This document shows, one piece after another, positions 34,546 through 44,796 of a stretch of 64,000 bases of DNA (position 1 is the first letter of the stretch; each line of letters opens with the position of its first letter). The position numbers and the translations under genes were made by a program. This stretch comes from Erythrobacter sp. (GTDB taxonomy: Bacteria > Pseudomonadota > Alphaproteobacteria > Sphingomonadales > Sphingomonadaceae), in contig NZ_JAMWYX010000001.1 of NCBI RefSeq assembly GCF_024305245.1, positions 62,001 through 126,000 on the forward strand. Direction: 5' to 3'. The notes under the pieces are model-generated. The model had not been told where the DNA came from. It worked only from the letters and a program-made list of their open reading frames with translations, and made no database searches.

Positions 34546-37218
34546 ATGAGCTCAACCAACGAAATCCGCCGGTCCTTCCTCGACTATTTCGGCAAGACCG
34601 GACACGCCGTCACGCCGAGCGCCGCGCTCGTTCCGTACAATGATCCGACGTTGATGTTCGTCAACGCCGGCATGGTGCCGTTCAAGAACGTGTTCACCGG
34701 ACTCGAGACGCCGCCCGCACCGCGCGCCACCTCCTCGCAGAAATGCGTGCGCGCCGGGGGTAAGCACAATGATCTCGACAATGTCGGCTACACCGCCCGG
34801 CACCACACCTTCTTCGAGATGCTCGGAAATTTCTCCTTCGGGGATTACTTCAAGGAACAGGCGATCGAACACGCCTGGACCTTGCTGACCCGCGAATGGG
34901 GCCTGCCCAAGGACAAGCTCACCGTCACGGTCTACCACACCGATCACGAGGCGCATTCGCTGTGGAAGCGCATCGCCGGCCTGCCGGACGAACGCATCAT
35001 CCGCATCGCCACCGCCGACAACTTCTGGTCGATGGGTGATACCGGTCCGTGCGGCCCCTGCTCCGAAATCTTCTTCGATCACGGCGATCATATCTTCGGC
35101 GGCCCTCCGGGCAGTCCGGACGAGGATGGTGATCGCTTCGTCGAGATTTGGAACCTCGTGTTCATGCAGTACGAGAGCCAGGCCGATGGCACCCGCCGCG
35201 ACCTGCCCAAGCCTTCGATCGACACCGGCATGGGGATCGAGCGCGTCGCCGCCGTCCTGCAAGGCGTGCACGACAACTACGATACCGACACTTTCAAGGC
35301 GCTGATCGCGGCTTCGGAAAACCTCACCAATGTGCCTGCACAGGGGGAGCACGCCGCATCGCACCGTGTCATCGCCGATCACCTGCGCTCGACCAGTTTC
35401 CTGATGGCCGACGGGGTGTTGCCCTCCAACGAGGGGCGGGGCTATGTGCTGCGCCGGATCATGCGCCGCGCAATGCGCCACGCGCATTTGCTGGGCAGCA
35501 CGGAACCCTTGATGCACCGGCTCGTCCCCAGCCTGGTCGCAGAAATGGGTCAGGCCTACCCCGAACTCGGCCGAGGGCAGGCGCTGATCGAGGAAGTGCT
35601 CGAACGCGAGGAAACCCAGTTCCGCCGCACGCTCGACAAGGGATTGAAGCTGCTCGACGAGGCAACCGGCACCATGGAATCGGGCGGAGAGCTCGACGGC
35701 GAAATCGCCTTCCGGCTCTACGACACCTACGGGTTTCCCTATGATTTGACCGAAGACGCACTGCGCGCCCGCGACATCGGAGTTGACCGCGCGGGCTTCG
35801 ACGCTGCCATGGCGCGCCAGAAGGCAGCGGCGCGCGCGGCATGGAAGGGCTCGGGCGAGGCAGCATCGGGCGAGGTCTGGTTCGACATCGCCGAACGCGA
35901 AGGCGCGAGCGAGTTTACCGGCTACGCCTCGACCGCGGGTGAAGGCCGGGTGGTCGCGATCGTCAAGGGCGGAGCCGAAGTGGCCCAAGCCGCAGCCGGC
36001 GATGAGGTGGTGGTGCTCACCAATCAGACTCCGTTCTATGGCGAAAGCGGCGGCCAGACTGGCGACAGCGGCACTATGGCCAGCACCGGCGGGTTGCAGG
36101 CAACAGTCACCGACACCTCCAAGCCGCTGGGCCGCCTGCACGCGCACCACGTCCGCATTGACGCCGGCCAGGTCGCAGTCGGCGACACGGTCGAACTCAA
36201 GGTCGATGCCGAGCGGCGCGACCGCGTGCGCGCGAACCATTCCGCCACACACCTCGTCCACGCCGCTTTGCGCGGTCGGCTCGGCGAACACGTGACGCAG
36301 CGCGGATCGTTGGTGGCAGAGGACCGTCTGCGGTTCGATTTCTCGCATCCGGCTCCGCTGACGCCCGAAGATATTGCTGCCGTCGAAGCCGAAGTGAACG
36401 CCGAAATCCGCGCCAACGAGGTGGTGGGCACGCGCCTGATGAGCCCCGATGACGCGGTCGAGGCGGGTGCGCTGGCGCTGTTCGGCGAAAAATACGGCGA
36501 CGAAGTGCGCGTGCTTTCCATGGGACGCGCCGGCACCGGCGGTCGCAATTACTCGGTCGAATTGTGCGGCGGCACCCATGTGCGCGCCACCGGCGATATC
36601 GGCGTGTTCCGGATCATCTCCGAAAGCGCGGTGTCTTCGGGCGTACGCCGCATCGAGGCACTGACCGGAGAGGCGGCGCGGCAGTGGCTGGTGGCGCGAG
36701 AAGATGCGTTGAAGGCAGCTGCCAGCGTGATCCGGGCCACCCCGGAAGAAGTGCCCTTGCGAATTGCGGCGCTGATGGACGAACGCAAGCGGCTCGAAAA
36801 GGAGCTGGCCGAGGCGAAGAAGGCGCTGGCGCTTGGCGGTGGCGGATCGACGGGCGGGGTGGCTGTACCGGCGGACGAGACCGTGGCAGGCGTTACGTTC
36901 AGCGGTCAGGTGCTCGAAGGGCTGGACCCCAAGGAACTGCGCCCGCTGCTCGATGCGGCCAAGCAGCGGATCGGATCGGGCGTGGCGGCGGTGGTTGCGG
37001 TGAACGACGGCAAGGCCAGCATCGCGGCGGCGGTGACTGACGACCTGACCGGCCGCTTCAGCGCAGTCGATCTCGTGCGCGCTGGCGTGGAATCGCTCGG
37101 CGGCAAAGGTGGCGGCGGGCGGCCAGACATGGCGCAGGGCGGCGGTCCGGACGGCGCAAAGGCCGCCGATGCGCTCTCGGCTATCAAGGCTGCGCTGGCG
37201 GCTCAGCCCGCCTTGTAG
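34546..37218 (+). CDS. alaS: Alanyl-tRNA synthetase
   Basis: AlaS charges tRNA-Ala in the cytoplasm. The 890-aa length is typical. The aminoacylation domain begins [27 protein letters not shown] and contains [13 protein letters not shown] and [17 protein letters not shown]. The editing domain carries zinc-binding [12 protein letters not shown] and [13 protein letters not shown]. The C-Ala region ends with a glycine-rich [16 protein letters not shown] motif, also diagnostic. I chose the ATG at 34546 (MSSTNEIRR); the open frame extends 112 codons upstream through the recA end and terminator and is not coding. A long antisense ORF is a shadow. Confidence 0.98.
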   Translation: MSSTNEIRRSFLDYFGKTGHAVTPSAALVPYNDPTLMFVNAGMVPFKNVFTGLETPPAPRATSSQKCVRAGGKHNDLDNVGYTARHHTFFEMLGNFSFGDYFKEQAIEHAWTLLTREWGLPKDKLTVTVYHTDHEAHSLWKRIAGLPDERIIRIATADNFWSMGDTGPCGPCSEIFFDHGDHIFGGPPGSPDEDGDRFVEIWNLVFMQYESQADGTRRDLPKPSIDTGMGIERVAAVLQGVHDNYDTDTFKALIAASENLTNVPAQGEHAASHRVIADHLRSTSFLMADGVLPSNEGRGYVLRRIMRRAMRHAHLLGSTEPLMHRLVPSLVAEMGQAYPELGRGQALIEEVLEREETQFRRTLDKGLKLLDEATGTMESGGELDGEIAFRLYDTYGFPYDLTEDALRARDIGVDRAGFDAAMARQKAAARAAWKGSGEAASGEVWFDIAEREGASEFTGYASTAGEGRVVAIVKGGAEVAQAAAGDEVVVLTNQTPFYGESGGQTGDSGTMASTGGLQATVTDTSKPLGRLHAHHVRIDAGQVAVGDTVELKVDAERRDRVRANHSATHLVHAALRGRLGEHVTQRGSLVAEDRLRFDFSHPAPLTPEDIAAVEAEVNAEIRANEVVGTRLMSPDDAVEAGALALFGEKYGDEVRVLSMGRAGTGGRNYSVELCGGTHVRATGDIGVFRIISESAVSSGVRRIEALTGEAARQWLVAREDALKAAASVIRATPEEVPLRIAALMDERKRLEKELAEAKKALALGGGGSTGGVAVPADETVAGVTFSGQVLEGLDPKELRPLLDAAKQRIGSGVAAVVAVNDGKASIAAAVTDDLTGRFSAVDLVRAGVESLGGKGGGGRPDMAQGGGPDGAKAADALSAIKAALAAQPAL

Positions 37219-37227
37219 GTGACGCCC

Positions 37228-37410
37228 TCAGTTGCCAGGCGTGCGCTTGGTTTGCGGGTCGCTGCCATGCGAGACGTCATAGCCCTCGGTATCACCCGGA
37301 CTGCCGCGGCGGTCCGTCGGGGCCTTGTCCTTGAGCGGACCTTTCACGTTCTGCGGCTTGAATTTCTCGTCATTGGGGGTCGGCTTTGCCGGATCGTTGT
37401 TGTCGCTCAT
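37228..37410 (-). CDS. Small hydrophilic protein, 60 aa
   Basis: This very polar protein (Asp, Lys, Pro, Asn-rich, no hydrophobic segment) reads MSDNNDPAKPTPNDEKF at the start and ends in TKRTPGN. It is convergent with alaS, nine bases from its stop. A good GAGGAG ribosome binding site precedes the ATG, which together with the composition argues for a real gene. I know no function; small disordered proteins of this kind in alphaproteobacteria are often stress-induced. A sigma-EcfG-like promoter candidate lies just upstream. Confidence 0.65.
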   Translation of the reverse strand: MSDNNDPAKPTPNDEKFKPQNVKGPLKDKAPTDRRGSPGDTEGYDVSHGSDPQTKRTPGN

Positions 37411-37431
37411 TTTTGCTCTCCTCGCGATACC

Positions 37432-37456
37432 AACGCGGGGGAGAGGAAAATGTTCG
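37432..37456 (-). promoter_or_regulatory. EcfG-type promoter candidate
   Basis: Read leftward, CGAAC-N16-CGTT lies about 20-45 bases upstream of the 60-aa gene. The alphaproteobacterial general stress sigma factor consensus is GGAAC-N16/17-CGTT, so there is one mismatch. Confidence 0.35.
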
Positions 37457-37512
37457 GTCCGGTGCGACAGGTCGCCTTGGGCTGTCGGTCGGCGCTGGTC
37501 TGATGGCGCCGT

Positions 37513-39246
37513 TCAGGCTTCGGCGTTGGTTGTGCGCAGCTTGGGCTTTTCGGTCAGCCCACCTTCGCGCTCCAACTGTTCGCGGAATTCGTCGCGCTTG
37601 GCGTGAATCGAGGCGATCACAGGCCCCATTGCGATGCCGATGTCGACCAGCACCGCCTCCGATAGCTGGAGCGAGCTTTCCAGCGTTTCCGGCACGGCAT
37701 GGCTGGCCCCGGCGCGGTAGAGCGCCGCGGCATGGTCTGTATCGCGCGCACGGGCGACGACCAGAAGATCGGGATAGGTACTGCGCAGTTTGGCGACGAG
37801 ACGCTGGGCGAGCACGGGCTCGTCCATCGTCAGCACCACCGCCGGAGCGGTTTCGACGCCCAGGCGGGTGAGCGAATCGCCGCGTCCCGCATCGCCGAAC
37901 ACGGCGCGGTAACCGTCTCGCTGGGCACGTTCGATCAGGTCCGGATCGGAATCGAGCAGAACATGCGGCTGCCCGTGGGTGCGCAGCATGTCGGCGACCA
38001 ATCGTCCCACGCGGCCGCAGCCGACGATGATCGTGCGATCCTCGTTATCGTCTTCATCGGGAAGCTCGGGCGCGCCGTCGACCCGCCGCGCAATTATGCG
38101 GCCGAGCTTGGCCAGCAGCGGCGTTACAGTCAGACCGATGGCGGTCACCGTCTGCCAGAATTGCGCGGTCTCGAAATCGACCACCATGGCGGCGGTCGCA
38201 GCGGCCAGCACGATCAACGTGGTCTCGCTGGGGCTCGCCATCATCACACCGGTTTCGGTCGCAGTGCTGCGGCGCGCGCCCATCACTCGCAGAAGAACGC
38301 CGGTGACGAAAGCCTTGAACACCAGCACACCGACCACCGCGAGCGCGATCGAAGTGATGTCCGCGCTGATTGCCATCAGGTCGATGCTCATGCCGATGGT
38401 GATCAGGAACACGCCGAGGGCAAGTCCCTTGAACGGCTCCATGATCATCTCGACTTCGGTGTGATATTCGGTTTCCGCGATCAGCAGCCCGGCGATCAGC
38501 GCACCGACGATTGGAGACAGACCCACCAATGCGGTGGCGAGGCTCGCGCCGATAACGACCAGCAGCGAGGCGGCAAGGAACAGTTCGGGGCTTTTGGTGC
38601 GGGCGGCCTGCGAGAACAGGCGGGGCAGGGCAAAGCGGCCCGCCACCAGCAGCACCGCGATCACCAGACCGCCCTGCCACAGGGTTTCGGCCAGCCCGCC
38701 CCAGCCGTCGTTCTGCGCCGCCGGGGCGAGCGCGCCGAGGATGAAGATGATCGGCACGATCATGATGTCTTCGAACAGCAGCATCGATAGCGCCGCGCGC
38801 CCCACCGGCGAGCGCGTCCCCGAAATCGGTAACACGATCGCGGTCGAAGAGAAGGCAAGCGCAAAGCCGAGCGCAATTGCCGCTGTCCAATCGAGCATGC
38901 CGGTCAGGCCGAGGAAGGCGGCGAGCGAAGAGCCGATGATCAGCAGTTCGAGCGCGCCCAGGCCGAACACCAGCCGCCGCAACTGCCACAGGCGGTTGAA
39001 CGACAGCTCCAGCCCGATTGCGAACAGCAGCAGGACGATGCCGAAATCGGCAAAGGGGACCAGCACCTCCGGATCGTCGATCGTGATGTGGGTAAGCCAG
39101 GGTATTCGCTCGACCAAGGAGCCGAGCCCATAGGGGCCGACCAGCACGCCGATCAGGATGAAGCCGATGATCGGGGTGATGCGGAACCGGGCAAATACCG
39201 GAATCACGATCCCCGCCGCGCCGAGGATCACCAGCGCGTCGGACAT
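37513..39246 (-). CDS. Kef-type cation:proton antiporter with RCK domain
   Basis: A 577-aa monovalent cation/proton antiporter (CPA2, KefB/KefC-like) of the inner membrane, likely for potassium efflux or pH homeostasis. The first ~390 residues form about 12 helices with family motifs GFILIGVLVGPYGLG, FGIVLLLFAIGLELSF and FSSTAIVLPI. A TrkA-N/RCK domain follows (TIIVGCGRVGRLVADMLR, then VVLTMDEPV), which would bind nucleotide. I chose the ATG at 39246; a GTG ten codons upstream is possible and neither has a strong ribosome binding site. The kefF/kefG-type partner gene is absent. Confidence 0.9.
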   Translation of the reverse strand: MSDALVILGAAGIVIPVFARFRITPIIGFILIGVLVGPYGLGSLVERIPWLTHITIDDPEVLVPFADFGIVLLLFAIGLELSFNRLWQLRRLVFGLGALELLIIGSSLAAFLGLTGMLDWTAAIALGFALAFSSTAIVLPISGTRSPVGRAALSMLLFEDIMIVPIIFILGALAPAAQNDGWGGLAETLWQGGLVIAVLLVAGRFALPRLFSQAARTKSPELFLAASLLVVIGASLATALVGLSPIVGALIAGLLIAETEYHTEVEMIMEPFKGLALGVFLITIGMSIDLMAISADITSIALAVVGVLVFKAFVTGVLLRVMGARRSTATETGVMMASPSETTLIVLAAATAAMVVDFETAQFWQTVTAIGLTVTPLLAKLGRIIARRVDGAPELPDEDDNEDRTIIVGCGRVGRLVADMLRTHGQPHVLLDSDPDLIERAQRDGYRAVFGDAGRGDSLTRLGVETAPAVVLTMDEPVLAQRLVAKLRSTYPDLLVVARARDTDHAAALYRAGASHAVPETLESSLQLSEAVLVDIGIAMGPVIASIHAKRDEFREQLEREGGLTEKPKLRTTNAEA

Positions 39247-39307
39247 AATGGGAGAGAGAGTGAGTTCGCCGGCCACGCTTATGGCTTAGCGTGGCGGAAA
39301 ACCCGTG

Positions 39308-40948
39308 TCACCCACCACCTGCAGACGGCGGCCCGAGCGGGCGCGATAAGCCTGTTTCGCGTTCTTCGCCAAGCGGATCCTTGATGTTGCCGACCCGCTT
39401 GTCCCATTCGATCCGGTAGAGATCGAAGCGGCGATCGGCGAGGTTCATGACCGTGCCCTCGGCCCGCGCCCAGCTGAGATCGGCGAGGTTGACGTCACTG
39501 ATTGTCAGTGTTTCGACATTCTCGGTCGCCTCGGCCGCGATCCCGTCACGCGCGAAGGGGAAATCGCACGGGGTGAGGATGCAGCTTTGCGCGTATTGGA
39601 TGTCCATGTTTGCGACATTGGGCAGGTTGCCGACATTGCCGCTCATCACGACAAAGCACTGGTTCTCGATCGCGCGCGCCTGCGAGCAGTACCGCACGCG
39701 CATGTAACCCTGCCGGCTGTCGGTGCAGAACGGCACGAAGATGATCCGCGCGCCTTCGTCCACCAGCCTCCGGGCGAGTTCGGGGAATTCGCTGTCGTAA
39801 CAGATCAGCACGCCAATCGGGCCGCAGTCGGTCGGGATCGCGTCGATGCTGTCGCCGCCCTTGATGTTCCACCAATAGGCTTCGTTCGGGGTAGGGTGGA
39901 TCTTCTCCTGCGCGTGTATCGATCCGTCGCGCAGGCAGACATAGGCGACATTGTGGATGTCCCCGTCAGCCATGCGGGTCGGGTGCGAACCGCCGATGAT
40001 GTTGATGTTGAAGGCCAGCGCCATTTCCGACAGGCGCTGCCGAATGCGCGGGGTGTAGTCGCTGAGCGTTTCGATGGCTTCGAGCGGGGTCAGTTCGCGC
40101 TCTTCGGCCGACAGCAGCATGACCGTGAACATTTCGGGAAAGACAATGAAGTCCGCCTCGTAATCCGCTGCGACATCGACGAAATATTCGATCTGCTTCA
40201 TGAATTCATCGAAGCCGGAGACGGCACGCGATTGCAACTGGCAGGTGGCGATGCGCACGCTTTCGACATCGCGCGGCAGGCGGTGCTTGGGCGGCGCGTC
40301 GCTGTCCACATAGGGATTGCGCCAGATCATCCGCACCGCATTGCCGCGGCTGGCCTTGTCCTCGGGCAGGTATTTGGGGAGGATACCGTCCGGCTCGAAA
40401 CCGTTGGCGAGCTGGAATCGCAGCACCGGATCGTGAATCTTGCTTTCGATCACGAGGTCCAGATATTCCTGCGGCGTATCGGCGCGATTGCTCTTGCGGC
40501 GCTTGGCGCGGGCATAGCCCGGCATCCGTCCGCCGAACACGATACCGGTCAGGTCGAGCCGTTCGGCAAGTGTGCGGCGTTCCTCATACAGACGCCGTCC
40601 CAGACGGGTGCCGCGCACCGCCGGGTCGACGCATAATTCATAGCCGTAAAGCCAGTCCCCGGTGGGATCGTGGCGGCTACCGAAGCCGTTGCCGGTGACT
40701 TCATCCCAAGTGTGATCGGACAGCGCCAGCCGCTCGTCCAGCCGCATCGACGCGCAGTAACCAACCACCGCGCCATCGAACATGGCAACGAAGCAGCCTT
40801 CGGGGTAGTTGTTGATCTGCCCGCGAATCTCGCCTTGGGTATAGGCAGGCAGATCGTCATAGGCGCGGCGAACGAGTTCCCCGATCGCGCGCACGTCCTT
40901 GAGCTTGGCCTGACGTATTTCCAGCCGCGCTTTCGATCTGCTTGCCAA
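39308..40948 (-). CDS. GNAT acetyltransferase-carbon-nitrogen hydrolase fusion
   Basis: The 546-aa fusion has two enzymes. Residues ~8-200 form a GNAT N-acetyltransferase (RQAKLKDVRAIGELVRRAYD; acyl-CoA loop VRGTRLGRRLYEER). Residues ~230-510 form a nitrilase-superfamily amidase with the Glu-Lys-Cys triad in IVFPEMFTV, HAQEKIHPTPNEAYWW and GVLICYDSEFPELARRL. This is a known fused family of uncertain substrate. The start codon is TTG, supported by a perfect AGGAGG four bases upstream. It lies 21 bases downstream of icd on the same strand, so co-transcription is likely. Confidence 0.92.
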   Translation of the reverse strand: MASRSKARLEIRQAKLKDVRAIGELVRRAYDDLPAYTQGEIRGQINNYPEGCFVAMFDGAVVGYCASMRLDERLALSDHTWDEVTGNGFGSRHDPTGDWLYGYELCVDPAVRGTRLGRRLYEERRTLAERLDLTGIVFGGRMPGYARAKRRKSNRADTPQEYLDLVIESKIHDPVLRFQLANGFEPDGILPKYLPEDKASRGNAVRMIWRNPYVDSDAPPKHRLPRDVESVRIATCQLQSRAVSGFDEFMKQIEYFVDVAADYEADFIVFPEMFTVMLLSAEERELTPLEAIETLSDYTPRIRQRLSEMALAFNINIIGGSHPTRMADGDIHNVAYVCLRDGSIHAQEKIHPTPNEAYWWNIKGGDSIDAIPTDCGPIGVLICYDSEFPELARRLVDEGARIIFVPFCTDSRQGYMRVRYCSQARAIENQCFVVMSGNVGNLPNVANMDIQYAQSCILTPCDFPFARDGIAAEATENVETLTISDVNLADLSWARAEGTVMNLADRRFDLYRIEWDKRVGNIKDPLGEERETGLSRPLGPPSAGGG

Positions 40949-40969
40949 AATTCCTCCTAAAGCCGGACC

Positions 40970-42193
40970 TTAAGCCCAGTTTGCCATTTCTTTTTCGAGA
41001 TTCTGCACGATCGTCTCGAAGAACTGTTCGGTGGTCTGCCAATCCTGACCGGGGCCGATCAGCAGCGCCAGATCCTTGGTCATGTGGCCGTTCTCGACCG
41101 TCTGGATGCACACCCGCTCAAGCATCTCGGCAAACTTCACCACATCGGGCGTGTTGTCGAAGCGGCCGCGATACATCAACCCGCGCGTCCATGCGAAGAT
41201 CGAGGCAATCGGGTTGGTCGAGGTCGACTTGCCCTGCTGATGCTGGCGGTAATGGCGGGTGACGGTGCCGTGCGCGGCTTCTGCTTCGACCGTCTTGCCA
41301 TCGGGGCTGAGCAGAACCGAGGTCATCAGACCGAGCGAACCAAACCCTTGGGCCACGGTGTCCGACTGCACGTCGCCGTCGTAGTTCTTGCACGCCCACA
41401 CGAACTTGCCCGACCACTTGAGCGCGGAGGCGACCATGTCGTCGATCAGGCGGTGTTCGTAGACCATGTTCTTGGCCTTGAACTTCTCGGCGAAGCCTTC
41501 GTTATCGAACACTTCCTGGAACAGATCCTTGAAGCGCCCGTCATATGCTTTCATGATGGTGTTCTTGGTCGACAGATACACCGGCCAGCCGAGGTTGAGG
41601 CCGTAGTTGAAGCTGGCACGGGCGAAATCGCGGATCGAATCGTCGAGGTTGTACATCGCCATTGCCACGCCGGCGCTGGGGAAATCGAACACGTCGAGGT
41701 CGATCTTGGTGCCGTCTTCGCCGTCGAACACCAGACGCAGCTTCCCGGGGCCGGGGATCAGGGTGTCGGTCGCCTTGTACTGGTCGCCGAAGGCATGGCG
41801 GCCGACCACGATCGGATCGGTCCAGCCGGGCACCAGCCGCGGCACGTTGTCGATCACGATCGGTTCGCGGAACACCACGCCGCCCAGAATGTTGCGGATC
41901 GTGCCGTTGGGCGACTTCCACATCTTCTTGAGGCTGAATTCCTCGACCCGCTGTTCATCCGGCGTGATCGTCGCGCACTTCACACCGACGCCGTGTTCCT
42001 TGATCGCGTTGGCCGAATCGACGGTCACCTGATCGTCGGTCGCATCGCGATTCTCGATCGACAGGTCGTAATAGCGCAGATCGATGTCGAGATAGGGCAG
42101 GATCAGCCTTTCGCGAATCCACTGCCAGATGATCCTGGTCATCTCGTCGCCATCGAGTTCGACGACCGGGTTTGCGACTTTGATTTTCTGCAT
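40970..42193 (-). CDS. icd: NADP-dependent isocitrate dehydrogenase
   Basis: The TCA-cycle enzyme converts isocitrate to 2-oxoglutarate. The 407-aa protein is the eukaryote-like homodimeric type common in alphaproteobacteria, shown by [19 protein letters not shown] at the N-terminus, [23 protein letters not shown] and the metal-binding [28 protein letters not shown] region. The substrate loop [17 protein letters not shown] is also present. The ATG at 42193 begins [12 protein letters not shown], the standard start. Mg/Mn binding is expected. The GNAT-nitrilase gene follows closely. Confidence 0.97.
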   Translation of the reverse strand: MQKIKVANPVVELDGDEMTRIIWQWIRERLILPYLDIDLRYYDLSIENRDATDDQVTVDSANAIKEHGVGVKCATITPDEQRVEEFSLKKMWKSPNGTIRNILGGVVFREPIVIDNVPRLVPGWTDPIVVGRHAFGDQYKATDTLIPGPGKLRLVFDGEDGTKIDLDVFDFPSAGVAMAMYNLDDSIRDFARASFNYGLNLGWPVYLSTKNTIMKAYDGRFKDLFQEVFDNEGFAEKFKAKNMVYEHRLIDDMVASALKWSGKFVWACKNYDGDVQSDTVAQGFGSLGLMTSVLLSPDGKTVEAEAAHGTVTRHYRQHQQGKSTSTNPIASIFAWTRGLMYRGRFDNTPDVVKFAEMLERVCIQTVENGHMTKDLALLIGPGQDWQTTEQFFETIVQNLEKEMANWA

Positions 42194-42375
42194 GGCTATT
42201 AGGCCCCATTCTCATCGCCCGTCCGCGGGCTGCCTGTGAGTGAACAGGATGTCGTGAAAGATCCCGCGCGGGCTTTAGCAGGGCTTGGCGCGCTTGCAAG
42301 CCGGGTCCCCTGCAAGTGATTTGCAAAATCCGCGGCGTCCGGTGGACTGCACGGCAGGTCGTGCCGGTGCGCCGA

Positions 42376-43986
42376 TCAGGCGACGCCGCGCGACGGAGGC
42401 GAGGCAGCAGAATCTTGGTCGTCCGAAGCGGATTCGTCGCTTGCCTCCCGCAACAGGTCGGCCATGCCGGGAACGGTAATGCTGCGATCGCCGCCGAAAT
42501 CCTCGCGCACCACGATCAAGCCGCCGCGTTCGAGATGATCAAGCAAGCGGCGCACGCGGCTGGGCGACGAACTGCCGTATAGCCGGGCAAGTTCGCCTTC
42601 ATCGGGCATCGGCGCGTCGTGCGCTGCTGCCACCAGAATGGCGAGATAGGGGGCGAGGACATCATCATCCACCGCGCCCGCCATGGATTCGATCTGCGCG
42701 CGTGCCGGTGCGGCCAGACGTTCGACCCCCGCGACCTCGAAGGCGAAGAGGCGGCGGAAGCGGGCAAGGTCGACATGCGCGCTGGCAACACCTTGCTGGC
42801 GGCAGCGAATCGCGAAATCGCGGAACAGCGCCGTGGCCGGGCGGAATGTTGCACCATCGCTGGCTGCGATTTCGCGCACAATGTCGGCTATGCCGGGTGC
42901 GCTCTCATCGTCACTGCTAGCGGGGCTGACGGCGCGCAGCCGGGGCGGGGGTGCTTCCGGTGCTTGCGGTTTGACAGTACTGGCGTCGGCTTGGCTGCCG
43001 ATCGGTGCCAGCGGCGGCTTCGCCTCTGGCACTGGCAACGTCGGCACCGATTTCAAAGCCTGCTCCAGATCGGCCGCCGGTCGGGTCGGCGGCGCAGGCG
43101 CTTTGCGTGCCGACTGATCGCTTGCCGCTTCGGCGAGCCGATCATTGAGCAGCGCCTCCATTTCATCGCCGGGTGCATCGGGCAGAGGCAGCAGCACTTG
43201 TGCCGCGTTCTTGCCCGCAGTGCGAACCGGGCCGATCTGCACGGCCACCGGGCGTCGGCTGATAGCGGGGCCAAGGCCGAGGAATTGTCCGCGTTGCAAA
43301 TCGCGGATGCGTTCCGCCTGCCGCCGGTCCATGCCGAGCAGATCGGCGGCGCGCTGCATGTCGATATCCAGAAACGTCCGGCCCATCAGGAAGTTCGAAG
43401 CTTCCGCTGCGACATTCTTGGCCAGTTTGGCCAGCCTCTGGGTGGCGACGATCCCGGCCAGCCCGCGCTTTCGCCCACGGCACATCAGGTTGGTCATCGC
43501 CGACAGCGTCAGGCGGCGGGTGTCGTCGTTCATCTCGCCAGCAGCAGCAGGCGCGAACATCTGCGCCTCGTCCACCACCACCAGCGCCGGAAACCAGTGT
43601 TCGCGCGGGGCATCAAACAGCGCGGTGAGAAACAGGGCGGCGCAGCGGATTTGCTGTTCCACCTCCAACTCCTCCAGCGCCAGCACGACCGAAGCGCGGT
43701 GCTGCCGCACGCGGCCCGCCAGCGCCTCGATCTCGCGTGGGGAATAGGCAGCGGCGTCGATCACGACATGGCCGTAATGATCCGCCAGAGTCACGAAATC
43801 GCCTTCGGGATCGATCACCACCTGCTGCACCCGGCCGGCGCATTCCTCTAGCAACCGGCGCAGCAGATGCGATTTGCCCGATCCGGAATTGCCCTGCACC
43901 AGCAGACGCGTGGCCAGCAGCTCTTCAAGATCGATGAAGATGCTTTGCCCCGTATTGTCCCGGCCCATGTCGATTGCTGCGCTCAC
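42376..43986 (-). CDS. HerA/DUF87-like ATP-binding protein
   Basis: The 536-aa P-loop ATPase resembles HerA/VirB4-type DUF87 proteins. Walker A is LVQGNSGSGKSHLLRRLLEE, Walker B is FPALVVVDEAQMFAP, and a sensor-like IVATQRLAKLAKNVAAEASN follows. The second half has a Pro/Ala-rich linker, then a helical C-terminal region with a winged-helix-like LYGSSSPSRVRRLLDHLERGGLIVV. The start is uncertain: GTG at 43986 (VSAAIDMGRD) is preferred, ATG at 43968 or 44070 is possible. HerA homologues pump or bind DNA in repair or conjugation; here no NurA or SIR2 partner gene is adjacent. Confidence 0.8.
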   Translation of the reverse strand: MSAAIDMGRDNTGQSIFIDLEELLATRLLVQGNSGSGKSHLLRRLLEECAGRVQQVVIDPEGDFVTLADHYGHVVIDAAAYSPREIEALAGRVRQHRASVVLALEELEVEQQIRCAALFLTALFDAPREHWFPALVVVDEAQMFAPAAAGEMNDDTRRLTLSAMTNLMCRGRKRGLAGIVATQRLAKLAKNVAAEASNFLMGRTFLDIDMQRAADLLGMDRRQAERIRDLQRGQFLGLGPAISRRPVAVQIGPVRTAGKNAAQVLLPLPDAPGDEMEALLNDRLAEAASDQSARKAPAPPTRPAADLEQALKSVPTLPVPEAKPPLAPIGSQADASTVKPQAPEAPPPRLRAVSPASSDDESAPGIADIVREIAASDGATFRPATALFRDFAIRCRQQGVASAHVDLARFRRLFAFEVAGVERLAAPARAQIESMAGAVDDDVLAPYLAILVAAAHDAPMPDEGELARLYGSSSPSRVRRLLDHLERGGLIVVREDFGGDRSITVPGMADLLREASDESASDDQDSAASPPSRGVA

Positions 43987-44091
43987 CCATGCGGGCTTAG
44001 GCACACCGGGCGCAGGCGGGAAGGCGCTCCGGCCAGTTTTCCAGTGATAAGGGCCGAACCGGCGCGCCATTCACCGCAAACCGACGGGCAA

Positions 44092-44125
44092 AGAAAAACC
44101 CCGCCAACTCTGTGGAGTTGCGGGG
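44092..44125 (-). terminator. Intrinsic terminator after tRNA-Val
   Basis: CCCCGC-CAACTC-TGTG-GAGTTG-CGGGG forms a strong hairpin with one bulged base. Read leftward it ends in a run of five Ts, and read rightward in four, so it may act in both directions. It lies just after the tRNA 3' end. Confidence 0.85.
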
Positions 44126-44134
44126 CTTTTGCGA

Positions 44135-44209
44135 TGGTGGGCGTAGCAAGGATTGAACTTGCGACCCCTACGATGTCAACATAGTGCTCTACCACTGAGC
44201 TATACGCCC
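44135..44209 (-). tRNA. tRNA-Val (GAC)
   Basis: On the minus strand a complete 75-base cloverleaf is readable. The acceptor stem is GGGCGTA/TACGCCC, the D-arm is GCTC-AGTGGTA-GAGC and the anticodon arm is CTATG-TTGACAT-CGTAG with anticodon GAC (valine). The variable region is GGGTC and the T-arm GCAAG-TTCAATC-CTTGC. An encoded ACCA end is present. It stands alone, with an intrinsic terminator directly downstream. Confidence 0.97.
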
Positions 44210-44293
44210 GCACCATCGGAAGCGGCGCCTCTTGTCGAAGCGGAGGCGGCCATTACCGCAGCACCGATCAGGGCGCAAGTGATTCGGGCAGGC

Positions 44294-44680
44294 TTAACCG
44301 GCCTCCTCGAATGCCCGCTCTACTTCCAGCACCAGATCGCGCAGGTGGAACGGTTTGGACAGCACTCGTGCGCTCGGCTGTTCGCGGCTGGCGCGCAGGG
44401 ATACTGCGGCAAAGCCGGTGATGAACATCACCTTGGTTCGCGGGGAAATCTCGGCGCAGCGCTGCGCCAGTTCGATTCCGTCCATCTCGGGCATGACGAT
44501 GTCGGACAGCAGCAGATCGAAATCGCCGGTTTCGAGCAACGGAATGGCCTCGGTGCCGCGATCGACCGCACTCACGCGGTAACCCGCATTGGTCAGCGCA
44601 CGTTCGAGATAGGTGCGCATCGCCTCTTCGTCTTCGGCGAGCAGGATGTGCGGGGCATTGGTTCCGGTCATGTCCGGCAA
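44294..44680 (-). CDS. cpdR: Single-domain response regulator CpdR
   Basis: The 128-aa stand-alone receiver is built as HILLAEDEEAMRTYLERALTNAGY, then FDLLLSDIVMPEMDGIEL with phospho-acceptor Asp60, TGFAA with the conserved Thr/Ala switch, and LSKPFHLRDLV with the conserved Lys. The AAVSLRASRE segment and lack of an output domain match CpdR, which in its unphosphorylated form localises ClpXP to the pole for CtrA degradation. It receives phosphate from the CckA-ChpT pathway. Start: ATG at 44680, or 44671 four residues in. cckA lies 14 kb away in the same window. Confidence 0.88.
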   Translation of the reverse strand: MPDMTGTNAPHILLAEDEEAMRTYLERALTNAGYRVSAVDRGTEAIPLLETGDFDLLLSDIVMPEMDGIELAQRCAEISPRTKVMFITGFAAVSLRASREQPSARVLSKPFHLRDLVLEVERAFEEAG

Positions 44681-44796
44681 CTAACACGGCGGGCTTAAGA
44701 AATCTTTGTCTGTCGCGGCGAAACCACGGGATAGGTGCTGGCACCCGGCATCAGCCTTTGACAGACAAGCACAAAAGCTTCAGCACAGTTGTCCAG

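Noticed and set aside
34552..36579. 675-codon ORF antisense to alaS.
   Set aside because: It is the shadow of the well-supported alaS gene, with no domain recognised.
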